Source of the DNA: Candidatus Brocadiia bacterium
Lineage (GTDB): Bacteria; Planctomycetota; DG-23; SLPQ01
Reading direction: 5' to 3'
Assembly (NCBI GenBank): GCA_007131925.1
Contig: SLPQ01000070.1
Coordinates: 1 to 33,195 of the forward strand
DNA: 33,195 nt
In this document: one piece after another, positions 8,679 through 16,167 of the stretch
How positions within the stretch are numbered: position 1 is the stretch's first letter
Layout of the letters: every line of letters begins with the position of its first letter
The notes under the pieces: generated by a model
Database searches by the model: none
Seen by the model: the letters and a program-made list of their open reading frames with translations, nothing else
What the model was told of the DNA's origin: nothing
Position numbers and translations under genes: made by a program

Positions 8679-8842
8679 CCCCAAACAGACGGGAAGTCAC
8701 GCAAACAGCCAATCCGCCCACTGCACCGAAGAAGCCCCGCAGTCGGCATTCGCGGAAATGAAAGACGGGCAGAATGGCCTGTTTTATCCGCGCAGCCACG
8801 CCGGGCTGCCCCCGGGACAGGGCCCCGGCGACCGTACGGGCC

Positions 8843-8870
8843 TTGACAAAGACTTGCCTGGTATTACGAT
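8843..8870 (+). promoter_or_regulatory. Sigma70 promoter for exbB-exbD
   Basis: A perfect TTGACA (8843-8848), a 16-nt spacer and TACGAT (8865-8870) lie about 45 nt before the exbB start. The region is also flanked by a short inverted repeat GTATTA (8861-8866) and TAATAC (8882-8887) straddling the predicted transcription start, a possible operator. Confidence 0.58.
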
Positions 8871-8915
8871 ACGGTTATTCATAATACGTTACTATCACCG
8901 AGGGGCAAGTGAACA

Positions 8916-9530
8916 ATGCTTGATCTTTTCGTGCGAGGCGGGTGGATGATGTATCCGATACTCGCCTGCAGCGTGCTGGTGCTGGCTGTGACAGTCGAGC
9001 GGGCGATTTTTTTCCTGCGGGCGCGCGGAGATGATGAGGGCCTTGCCAGGAGGGTGCAGTCACTTGTGGCAGGAGGGGCGCATGATAAGGCCATAGAGCT
9101 CTGCCGGGGCGGCTGCAGCCCCATAGCCGCGGCGCTCGCCCGTGTACTCGAAAACGCCCACCTGGACGAGGACGGCCTCGAGCGCGCACTCGAGCGCGAG
9201 AGCTCGGGGCTCCTGGAGGAGATGGAAAGGCACCTTAAGCTTCTTGCCGTTGTGGCCCAGGCCGCACCGCTGATGGGCCTTCTCGGGACGGTCACGGGGA
9301 TGATCAGGTCTTTTATGAGGGTCGAGGAAGCCGCAGGCGCGGCGGGGGCGGCTTTGCTGGCCGGAGGGATATGGGAGGCGCTCCTGACGACAGCGTTCGG
9401 TCTTTTCACGGCCATTCCGGCGATGCTGGCTTACCACTACTTCGAAGGCAGGGTCGACTCGGCAGAGGGCAAGATGCGCAGGCTTGCCGGCGGGCTGGCT
9501 GAGACGGTCCGAAGGTCTCCAAGAATATGA
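8916..9530 (+). CDS. exbB: MotA/TolQ/ExbB proton-channel protein
   Basis: ExbB/TolQ proteins are the pentameric inner-membrane scaffold of the proton-driven motor that energises outer-membrane transport (TonB) or envelope integrity (TolA). This 204-residue protein has the expected three membrane segments: about residues 8-34 ('YPILACSVLVLAVTVERAIF'), about 108-130 ('AAPLMGLLGTVTGMI', the family signature) and about 146-170 ('ALLTTAFGLFTAIPAMLAYH'). It overlaps exbD by 4 nt (ATGA), so translation is coupled. No tonB or tolA gene lies nearby. A sigma70-like promoter is visible upstream. ExbB is chosen over TolQ because of the lone ExbBD pairing, and this is not certain. Confidence 0.86.
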   Translation: MLDLFVRGGWMMYPILACSVLVLAVTVERAIFFLRARGDDEGLARRVQSLVAGGAHDKAIELCRGGCSPIAAALARVLENAHLDEDGLERALERESSGLLEEMERHLKLLAVVAQAAPLMGLLGTVTGMIRSFMRVEEAAGAAGAALLAGGIWEALLTTAFGLFTAIPAMLAYHYFEGRVDSAEGKMRRLAGGLAETVRRSPRI

Positions 9531-10021
9531 AGATCTACCGAAGGCGCAAGGTAGAGACGCTGCTGAACATGACACCGCTGATCGACTGTGTCTTTCTACT
9601 GCTGATATTCTTTCTTCTGACCTCCACAATAATCGTCGACTCCGGCCTGGAGATAAACCTGCCCGAGTCGGCACATGCCGCCTCCATCGATGGCGGCGAC
9701 ATCGCCGTGTCCCTCTCAGAGGAGGGCGAGCTGTCCGTAAACTCAGCGCCCTCCACCCTGGACGACCTGACAGCATGCGTCCGTGAAGCACGCGATAGGG
9801 CCGAAAGAACCCACGCGATCCTGCGGGCAGACAAAAACGTGCGACTCGGACTTCTCACCATTGTGACCGACCTTATAAAAGACGCAGGCATCACACGAAT
9901 CGACATCCAGACCCTGCGCCCCCCGACGCCTTCCCACCAGGGGCCAACATCAGAGCCGCCGGCCGCGGCAGATACCAAAGACACGTCAGACTCTCCGCCT
10001 GACGACCAGGAGCCGCTCTGA
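9527..10021 (+). CDS. exbD: ExbD/TolR biopolymer transport protein
   Basis: This is the 164-residue partner of the preceding ExbB. It has one N-terminal membrane helix at about residues 14-38 containing the functionally essential aspartate in 'PLIDCVFLLLIFFLL', followed by a periplasmic domain ending at about residue 130 ('ITRIDIQTL'). The tail from about 132 on is rich in Pro, Thr, Ser and Asp and looks disordered. It begins inside the exbB stop (ATGA overlap). The pair would form a proton channel that drives a TonB-like partner encoded elsewhere. Confidence 0.86.
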   Translation: MKIYRRRKVETLLNMTPLIDCVFLLLIFFLLTSTIIVDSGLEINLPESAHAASIDGGDIAVSLSEEGELSVNSAPSTLDDLTACVREARDRAERTHAILRADKNVRLGLLTIVTDLIKDAGITRIDIQTLRPPTPSHQGPTSEPPAAADTKDTSDSPPDDQEPL

Positions 10022-10108
10022 GGTTACAGCGCCTCGGGCAGCACACATGTGGCCCTGGCGTGAAATACTCGTAAAAGGCTTGCCATACCGTGGATGTTTA
10101 TTTACTTT

Positions 10109-10123
10109 TGAGGCGTTGCCTCA
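10109..10123 (+). terminator. Small perfect hairpin after exbD
   Basis: TGAGGC-GTT-GCCTCA forms a perfect 6-bp stem with a 3-nt loop, about 88 nt past the exbD stop. The tract after it (GTTTG) has few T residues, so it is at best a weak terminator. A weak TTGCCA-N17-TACTTT promoter-like pair (10080-10108) abuts it. Confidence 0.3.
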
Positions 10124-10167
10124 GTTTGCGGCGTTGAGCGTCCCCCGGCGGCACTGCCTGGAGGTGC

Positions 10168-12192
10168 ATGTTGAGACAGAAAGTCGTAACATCAGCTGCA
10201 GTCATACTCGTGCTTATGCTCTGTGCGGCTGCCGGAGCAAGAGGGGCCACGGGCGCACCGGGGGTGCCTGCGCCGTCGCCGGTGGTGCCCGACGGAGCGT
10301 GGTCGCACCTTCTGGAGACACGTGGGAGGCTACTGGGTCCGCCCGAGCGACTCAGGGCAAGGGCTGCTGCCAGGCCGGACCTTTACCGCGCGACCGGTGC
10401 ATACGAGTCGATGCAGTCGGCAGCCATAAGGCATGTCGTCGATGGGCTCAGCGAAGAGGAGACCGGCCGGTACATCGCGCGTGCAATGGAGAGAGTTCGC
10501 GCCGGCGTCACCAACATCCATCATGATACGTATTTCAGAATGATGGACGTGGCGTTTGTCTACGACTTTTTTTATGACTCGATATCCGAAGCCGACCGCG
10601 CTGCCATGATCGAGTGGCTCAACGCCCACCTCGGTGTTTTTGTGACCGACGAAAACGCCTTTCACAACTCCACACTCGTCAAGATACTCTGCTACCTGAG
10701 AGTGGCCTATGCGACGTGGGGCGACAACCCCAGAGCAGGCGAATTTCGCGACTATGCACTGCTTAAGCTTTACGAGGGCAAGATAGTACCTGTGCTTAAC
10801 GAATTCGGTGCGGGGGGCGGGTTCACCGAGGGCGGCTGGTATGCGCGCTCTTCCCTTTTCAGCCTCGTGGAGGCGATCGAGCTTGCGCGGCGAATTGATG
10901 GCTATGACGGCTACGAGAAAGCGCCGCGCTTTTACTACCAGCGGCTGGCATATGAGCTGCTCCAGCCATATCCGGGACTTTGGGTATACGGGTCCCAGCG
11001 TTACGCGGTGGAAGGCGACGGCTCTCTTGTCTTCGGCGGCAGCAACGTGTATCCCAGGCTGATGCGACATATCATAGCGCAGTACTTCGCCGGCAGCGAG
11101 CTGGCAGGCTACACGGAGACGATGCGGCGGCCGCCGGCCAATTCTCTCGCGAGGGTAATGGATCTCATATACGATGAGCCCATAGGCGATTCGCTGCCGC
11201 TCGATGAGTTCCCGCCTGCTCACCTTGCCGCCGGCATCGGCAAGGCATATGCTCGCAGCCACTGGGGTGACGATGCATCGTGGCTTCGCTTCGAATGCGG
11301 AGATTACTACAACGGGCACCAGCATTTCGAGGTCGGCAATTTCGAGGTATTCCGCTACGAACCGCTGGCGACCGAGAGCGGTGAATACGTGGATTACCTC
11401 TCCGATCACTCCGTCAACTGGCTGATCCGCACAATTGCTCACAACTGCATAACCGTCTACATGCCCGGCGAGACATGGAGCATGCTGCGTGACGGAGGGC
11501 GCCACACCTACGCCAATGACGGCGGACAGGCCAAGAAATGGAGCTGGACGGCCGACAACCTCGAAGAGTGGATGGCAAGGCGTGAGACTTTCGAGAGAGG
11601 CCGGATAATAGCCTATGAAAACCGTGACGAATACTTCTTTATCGCGGGCGACTGCACCAGCGCATACAGCCCAGAAAAGCTGAAGAACTGGGTGCGACAG
11701 ATACTCTTTATCAGGCCGCACACCTTTGTCATTTTCGACAGTGTAGTCAGTCCGGATGCAAGCTTTACCAAGACATGGAGGCTTCACTGCCGCAACGAGC
11801 CCGAGCTCTCCGGCGACACCTTCACCGTCCGCGACGGAAAAGGCACCCTCGTGGCCACCACCCTCCTGCCCGCGGACGCCCGCATCGAGAGCGCCCATGG
11901 CTACGCCTACGGAGGAAGGGAGTTTCCGGAGCGCCACTCCGTGCAGGCTGAGGCTGCCGCACGCTGGCGCGTCGAGGTGACACCGGGCAAGGAGCGCGAA
12001 AAAGACCTCTTCCTCCACGTGATCTCGACGGATGGACCTGTCGAGGCGCGACTGATCCGCGAGGGCGATGTGACGGGCGTGGCCTTCGCAGATGCGATTG
12101 TGCGCTTCAGCGAGGATGCTGGCGGCACGCTCGAAATAGGTGAGAGGGGCTTTACCCTCGACCGGGAGATAAAGACCGGCACGTTCGAGTAG
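10168..12192 (+). CDS. Exported heparinase II/III-like polysaccharide lyase
   Basis: This 674-residue protein has a signal peptide (hydrophobic run 'AAVILVLMLCAAAGARG', residues about 9-26), so it is exported. The N-terminal part (about 60-330) is the alpha/alpha-toroid-like region. The C-terminal part carries the heparinase II/III signature 'NGHQHFEVGNFEVFRYEPLA' with its histidines, followed by beta-sheet repeats such as 'WVRQILFIRPHTFVIFDSV'. Relatives are uronic-acid polysaccharide lyases (PL12, PL15, PL17, PL21), and the exact substrate cannot be read here. A GGAGG lies 3 nt before the ATG at 10168 and 6 nt before a TTG at 10171, so either may be the true start. It is monocistronic between exbD and a convergent thioredoxin-fold gene. 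It probably works with the beta-helix and GH106-like proteins of this window on complex glycans. Confidence 0.78.
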   Translation: MLRQKVVTSAAVILVLMLCAAAGARGATGAPGVPAPSPVVPDGAWSHLLETRGRLLGPPERLRARAAARPDLYRATGAYESMQSAAIRHVVDGLSEEETGRYIARAMERVRAGVTNIHHDTYFRMMDVAFVYDFFYDSISEADRAAMIEWLNAHLGVFVTDENAFHNSTLVKILCYLRVAYATWGDNPRAGEFRDYALLKLYEGKIVPVLNEFGAGGGFTEGGWYARSSLFSLVEAIELARRIDGYDGYEKAPRFYYQRLAYELLQPYPGLWVYGSQRYAVEGDGSLVFGGSNVYPRLMRHIIAQYFAGSELAGYTETMRRPPANSLARVMDLIYDEPIGDSLPLDEFPPAHLAAGIGKAYARSHWGDDASWLRFECGDYYNGHQHFEVGNFEVFRYEPLATESGEYVDYLSDHSVNWLIRTIAHNCITVYMPGETWSMLRDGGRHTYANDGGQAKKWSWTADNLEEWMARRETFERGRIIAYENRDEYFFIAGDCTSAYSPEKLKNWVRQILFIRPHTFVIFDSVVSPDASFTKTWRLHCRNEPELSGDTFTVRDGKGTLVATTLLPADARIESAHGYAYGGREFPERHSVQAEAAARWRVEVTPGKEREKDLFLHVISTDGPVEARLIREGDVTGVAFADAIVRFSEDAGGTLEIGERGFTLDREIKTGTFE

Positions 12193-12517
12193 CCCTCTAC
12201 ATTATCGTCTTATCAGCCAGAAATGCCCCGCCGGCCCGCTGCAAAGGCGCTTCTGAAAATAAGCGAGCCGGCATCGCACGCCTGATTTACCCTCGTGCAA
12301 GCCGGCTCGTCCCCATACTGGTCCGCGGCTCGGGACGATTCCCCTTAATCAATAGTGATTGCCGAAGCGGTTCGCTCTCTGACCACCGCGCCGCAGGCCC
12401 CGGATGCGCCGACGCAGACACATCAGACGGCATCAAGGTTCGCAAGTATCTATCATACCGCCGCACACCGCGCCGCAGCAGTTAAGTCCCTGGCCCATGC
12501 CGGCCCACCACAGGTAC
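12193..12517. other. Convergent intergenic region
   Basis: The 325 nt between two convergent stops hold no convincing gene. The main content is the long hairpin described separately. A short AATCA-ATAG-TGATT inverted repeat occurs near 12347-12360. Confidence 0.4.
12251..12309 (-). terminator. Long two-tier hairpin between convergent genes
   Basis: CGAGCCGGC (12264-12272) pairs perfectly with GCCGGCTCG (12301-12309). Inside it GCACG (12276-12280) pairs with CGTGC (12294-12298). On the minus strand the stem is followed by a T-rich CTTATTTTC, so it best fits termination of the leftward thioredoxin-fold gene, some 209 nt past its stop. It could act in both directions. Confidence 0.5.
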
Positions 12518-13192
12518 TCAGTCCAACGGGTCGTATCCGAAGCGTGCCACTCTCTCAGACGCAGTGCGATACTTGATCGTGCAGCCGAATGCATCGATCT
12601 CTTTGTTCTCTATCTCTTCGCCGGCCAGTCGCGCATCGAGCGCCTGCGCCAGATAGACAGGTTCGTTGTGGCGATCGTCTATCGGGCCTATGTACAAGAT
12701 CGGCCGCCTGCCGTCCTCTTTCGGCTCGCAGAGGACAAAAACATGGTCAGTCCTGCGCGCGCCATAGGCGGCTGCTGTCATCTGGGTTTCATCGTAAAGA
12801 TACGGGAAGGGGAAATCCTTGTCCCTGGCCCTGTGCGCCATCTGCGGAAAGCCGTCAGCCGCCACTTTGTCGGCTGGATTCGGGTTTATAACCAGAAACT
12901 GAACGCCCTTCTCCTGGTACTCATTGCCCAAGGCCACCAGCCGGTCCACGTTTGCCTGGGAAGTGGGACAATGGTTGCAGTGGAAAACCACCACGATAAC
13001 GGGCTTGTCGGCATATCTCTCCAGGGAATGGTAAGTGTAATCCACGCCGAAAAGCTTGAACTCGGGGGCCATGTCCCCCACCTCAAGGAGCGTCACCTCG
13101 GCGCCTTCGATGCGCGCCGTCCTGGCAAAGCTCATCGGCAGTATGGCCACAATGCAGACCAATATCGCCAAAATCACGGCAATCCTTGTCAT
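12518..13192 (-). CDS. Exported thioredoxin-fold (AhpC/TSA-like, redoxin) protein with CNHC motif
   Basis: This 224-residue protein has an N-terminal signal ('IAVILAILVCIVAILPMSFA'), so the mature domain probably faces the periplasm. The core 'VGDMAPEFKLFGVD' followed by 'VVVFHCNHCPTSQA' (Cys72, Cys75) is typical of the AhpC/TSA-type redoxin proteins with a CNHCP active site, and the C-terminal 'FGCTIKYR' is also characteristic of that group. These are presumed thiol-disulfide oxidoreductases, and the physiological partner is unknown. The start has AAAGGAG at 7 nt. It is a single gene, convergent with the heparinase-like gene, with about 580 nt of non-coding DNA above it. Confidence 0.8.
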   Translation of the reverse strand: MTRIAVILAILVCIVAILPMSFARTARIEGAEVTLLEVGDMAPEFKLFGVDYTYHSLERYADKPVIVVVFHCNHCPTSQANVDRLVALGNEYQEKGVQFLVINPNPADKVAADGFPQMAHRARDKDFPFPYLYDETQMTAAAYGARRTDHVFVLCEPKEDGRRPILYIGPIDDRHNEPVYLAQALDARLAGEEIENKEIDAFGCTIKYRTASERVARFGYDPLD

Positions 13193-13773
13193 CCTCGGAC
13201 TCCTTTCACCTTCTCTCCCAATTATGCAACACCCTTACGGAGGGTATTCGCCACCGCCAATCACCATATGCCAGGCTCTCGGCCTCGCTTTGACATTAAA
13301 ATATACGACAGACGCTGCCAAGAGAAGTTCCACGCATGCCAACTTTGTGCCTCCTCGGCACCCCCCCCCAACCCTGTAATCAGTCCGCAGGAGCCGTCTG
13401 GGGGCAAGACGAAGCTGCCAAGTTCCAATAACCCTCAGCCTCGTGCCGAGCAGTCAAGGTAAGGCGTCCGTCCGCTGTCAAAAAGACCGCTCCTGGCGAT
13501 GCAGGAGAAATCCCCGTGCTTGGAGTTGGCGGCACTGCTCGCCTCCAACGCCCATTGCGAAGCAGCGCCCCAGCGGCCGCCATGCGACCTCATCACCACT
13601 TAGGGCGGGGCCGATGTTTTTCGCGGACAGGGCTGCCCCACGACGACATCAGGCCCGGGGGAGCTGGCCCGCGGGAAAGCCGCCTCGGGCGGCTGCGCCG
13701 TGTGTCGGCAGCATCCGGCAGGCTTTGCCTGCTCTGGCGGCGGTTCAAGAGGCACACGTGCGTGCATGGTCAG
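13193..13773. other. Long intergenic region upstream of the thioredoxin-fold gene
   Basis: These 581 nt separate two minus-strand genes. An AT-rich island near 13285-13310 ('TTTGACATTAAAATATACG') is a likely promoter zone. A minus-strand 67-codon ORF (13380-13583) has no recognisable motif or ribosome site and is not called. Two compact hairpins (13678-13694 and 13718-13732) follow the kinase gene. Confidence 0.4.
13678..13694 (-). terminator. Hairpin downstream of the kaiC-kaiB-kinase operon
   Basis: AGCCGCC-TCG-GGCGGCT is a perfect 7-bp stem with a 3-nt loop, 80 nt beyond the kinase stop. On the minus strand it runs into only three T (CTTTCCC), so it is a modest intrinsic terminator. A second hairpin, GCAGGC-TTT-GCCTGC, lies at 13718-13732. 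Confidence 0.4.
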
Positions 13774-15852
13774 TCATGCCTTAAAGCACGTCCGTACGGT
13801 GTCAATGAGGTCTTCGGTCGGGTCCCCCTTGCAAATGTAGGCCGCTGCGCCTGCATCGCGCATGGCCTTTGTGACGGACCTGTCCAAGTGCATCGAGAGT
13901 CCTATGACCTTGATCTCAGGGTTGTTTGAGAGGATTCGACGGGTGGCCTCGACACCATCGATTTGCCCAAGGTTGACGTCCATTATCACGACGTCCGGCT
14001 CCAATTTCCGCGCCAGCTCAATGGCCTCAGGGCCGTCACGCGCCTCCCCTACGACCTCGATGTCCGACTCAAAACGCAGCAGCTCGGCAAGTCCTTCGCG
14101 CAGGACATTGTGATCGTCGACGATGAGAAGGCGACACAGGTCCTGCTTTGGCTGCCATGCAGTCACCTCCGCAGGTCTGCGAGGCGCTGCCACCTCACTC
14201 GCCTTCGCCGCAGGCTGCTCCTCGTAGACGGGCACCTTCAAGGTAACCTTTGTGCCGCTGCCCGGCGAGCTCTCAATCTCCATCTCGCCCCCAAGGTGCG
14301 CCAGGCGCTCACGTATGCTGAACAGGCCAAAGGTCATCTCCCCAGCGTCTCTACTGCTGAGCTGGTCGGGGTCAAATCCTGTGCCTTCGTCACGGACTGT
14401 CAGTGTGACGAGGCCATCGCCCCCGCGGGCGATTGTCACATCCGCCTCACTTACGCAGGCATGCTTGGCGACGTTAAAAAGCAGCTCACGCGCACACTCG
14501 AAGATAAGAAAGCGCGCCTCCTCTTCAGCAATCTCAAACTGGGAGTCCGCATGGAGGTCCACGGTAAGGTTCTGCTGCTGTCGCATGCGGGAGGCCAGCC
14601 AGTCGAGACCGCCGATCAGCCCCTTCTCATGGAGTGCGGGCGGACTGAGCTCGACCGTCAACGACCGCGACGCATCCAATGCCTCGCTGAGAGTGTCAGA
14701 TGCATTCTGCGCGATGGCCTGCATCCGATGCGGGTCGCTGGTCTGTTTGATCTGTTGCACCTGCATTTTGGCGCCTGCGATAAGCTGCTGGACGTGATCG
14801 TGCAGTATCCTCGCCAGACGCTTGCGCTCGCGCTGCTCTGTCGTGGTCAGCTGAAGCGACAGTGCTCGAAGCTGTTCGGCCTGCTGCGTTATCTCGGCGG
14901 TGCGCTCGAACACGCGCCGCTCGAGAGATTCGTTGAGCGCCAGGAGCGTCTGCTCGTGATGCTTCTGATCCGTTATGTCGATTACCACTCCGATGTTTAC
15001 AGAAGGCTGACCGTCGCTGTCGCCAATCGTCTGGCTCTTGATTTCAACCCATCGCTCTGAGCCGTCAGGGTGAAAGATGCGGTATTCGCTCGACTGCTCG
15101 CCGGGGGCTTTCACCATGTCTGCAATCAGACGTTTCAAATCGGCGAGATCCTGCGGATGTGCAGTTTCAAGCACCTGCTCGGGCGTCACGTCGCCCTCAA
15201 GAGGCAGACCATATATGGTGCGCCCACGTCTTGAGAGCGTGAAGCTGCCGGAAGTAATGTCGAAGCGCCATGTTCCGATGGCTGCCAGCTCAGCCGCCAG
15301 GCGCAGGCTTTCCATGCTGTGTCTCAGCGCATCCTCGTGACGTTTGCGCGCGGTGATATCCCGCATTGTCACCTGGACTGCAGGGCGACCGTGAAACTCG
15401 ATCCGGGTGCCGACAGTCTCCACCTCCACGGGGCAGCCATCCAGCCGAACCACTGTGAATGGCGCTGGCGGCGTGCTTTGCCCGTCGCTCACCGCCAATC
15501 GCATGCGATCGGAGACGGCCTCGCGGTCATCGGCATGGACCAGCTCCAGCACGTTACGGCCGACAATCTCTTGCGCGCTTTCACCACCGAAAAGGCTCAC
15601 AGCCGCCGCGTTGACAAAAACATACTTTCCGTCGGCATGAACGGCGATGGCATCCGGGGAAAGGTCCACCATTGCGCGATACATGGCCTCGCTCTCGCGC
15701 AGTTGTGCTTCAGCCTCCCTCAGGCGCAGTAATACGAAGCTCTTCTGGCCGACGACAGCGTCGATGTCTCCCTCACGCAAGGCCGCGATGATGCCTTCTG
15801 CCTGCTCAAGACGTCTGCGCAACTCGTGCGCCGAGAGTTCTCCATGTGCCAT
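13774..15852 (-). CDS. Hybrid PAS-PAS histidine kinase with C-terminal NarL-type receiver
   Basis: This 692-residue protein lacks membrane segments and should be cytosolic. Order: N-terminal coiled coil (1-55); PAS 1 (about 58-165, 'MVDLSPDAIAVHADGKYVFVN'); PAS 2 with PAC (about 185-298, 'EYRIFHPDGSERWVE'); coiled coil; HisKA_3-type dimer helix with phospho-His351 in 'RILHDHVQQL'; HATPase_c (about 440-545, 'ELLFNVAKHA', 'DEGTGFDP', 'PGSGTKVTL'); receiver (about 572-692) with phospho-Asp625 in 'VVIMDVNL'. NarL/DegU-type receivers normally carry a LuxR helix-turn-helix, but here the protein ends after the receiver, so DNA-binding output must come from another protein. It starts 15 nt after the kaiB stop with an AGGAAA site that follows that stop, so it is co-translated with kaiB. 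By analogy with Kai output kinases such as SasA it may read KaiC state, but it has no KaiB-like sensor domain. That link is inference from the operon. Confidence 0.87.
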   Translation of the reverse strand: MAHGELSAHELRRRLEQAEGIIAALREGDIDAVVGQKSFVLLRLREAEAQLRESEAMYRAMVDLSPDAIAVHADGKYVFVNAAAVSLFGGESAQEIVGRNVLELVHADDREAVSDRMRLAVSDGQSTPPAPFTVVRLDGCPVEVETVGTRIEFHGRPAVQVTMRDITARKRHEDALRHSMESLRLAAELAAIGTWRFDITSGSFTLSRRGRTIYGLPLEGDVTPEQVLETAHPQDLADLKRLIADMVKAPGEQSSEYRIFHPDGSERWVEIKSQTIGDSDGQPSVNIGVVIDITDQKHHEQTLLALNESLERRVFERTAEITQQAEQLRALSLQLTTTEQRERKRLARILHDHVQQLIAGAKMQVQQIKQTSDPHRMQAIAQNASDTLSEALDASRSLTVELSPPALHEKGLIGGLDWLASRMRQQQNLTVDLHADSQFEIAEEEARFLIFECARELLFNVAKHACVSEADVTIARGGDGLVTLTVRDEGTGFDPDQLSSRDAGEMTFGLFSIRERLAHLGGEMEIESSPGSGTKVTLKVPVYEEQPAAKASEVAAPRRPAEVTAWQPKQDLCRLLIVDDHNVLREGLAELLRFESDIEVVGEARDGPEAIELARKLEPDVVIMDVNLGQIDGVEATRRILSNNPEIKVIGLSMHLDRSVTKAMRDAGAAAYICKGDPTEDLIDTVRTCFKA

Positions 15853-15867
15853 AGGTGTCTTTCCTGA

Positions 15868-16167
15868 TCAGATAAGGCCCAGGGCTGCATGCAGCTTTTC
15901 CGTATCGCTCAAATCGCCCAGCAGAGTCACGCGAGGAGGGGGGTCAAGTACGACCAGGGCCGGAGTGACCATAATGTCATAATCAAGGGCCGTCTGGAAA
16001 TCGTCAAATACGTCCACTACCTGGAGGTCGTACCGCTTACTGCCCTTCTCAGAGCAGGCAGCACGGATGTTTTCCCTGGCGCGACGTGAGTTTGGCTCAT
16101 CGCCGGCGACAAACAATATCATCCTGCAGCGGACCGCGCCCGGTGCTGTCAAGCCGGGCCGGTTCAT
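15868..16167 (-). CDS. kaiB: KaiB-like protein
   Basis: This 99-residue thioredoxin-like protein has KaiB family hallmarks: 'ILFVAGDEPNSRRARENI' in strand/helix 1, 'YDLQVVDVFDDFQTALDYDIMVTPALVV' with the conserved 'TP', and 'LLGDLSDTEKLHAALGL' at the C-terminus. In cyanobacteria KaiB changes fold and binds the CI ring of phosphorylated KaiC. It starts inside the kaiC stop (ATGA overlap, 16164-16167), so it is translationally coupled to KaiC. Whether this copy can adopt the fold-switched state cannot be read from sequence. An internal ATG (codon 16) directly before 'ILFVAGDEP' is an alternative start. Confidence 0.87.
   Translation of the reverse strand: MNRPGLTAPGAVRCRMILFVAGDEPNSRRARENIRAACSEKGSKRYDLQVVDVFDDFQTALDYDIMVTPALVVLDPPPRVTLLGDLSDTEKLHAALGLI

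Noticed and set aside
8792-8809. GCAGCC-N6-GGCTGC hairpin after the xylose-isomerase-like gene considered as a terminator
   Set aside because: It is followed by CCCCGGG without T residues and lies 114 nt past the stop. Such GC pairings are common by chance in this composition.
10330-12018. 562-codon minus-strand ORF
   Set aside because: It lies wholly antisense to the heparinase-like gene, which has a signal peptide, a ribosome site and clear family motifs. The antisense translation shows no recognisable motif and is a high-GC shadow.
12404-13462. 352-codon plus-strand ORF
   Set aside because: Shadow of the exported thioredoxin-fold gene on the minus strand; the translated sequence shows no domain.
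13380-13583. 67-codon minus-strand ORF in the gap above the thioredoxin-fold gene
   Set aside because: No Shine-Dalgarno, no recognisable motif and Pro/Ala/Arg-rich composition typical of random GC-rich frames.
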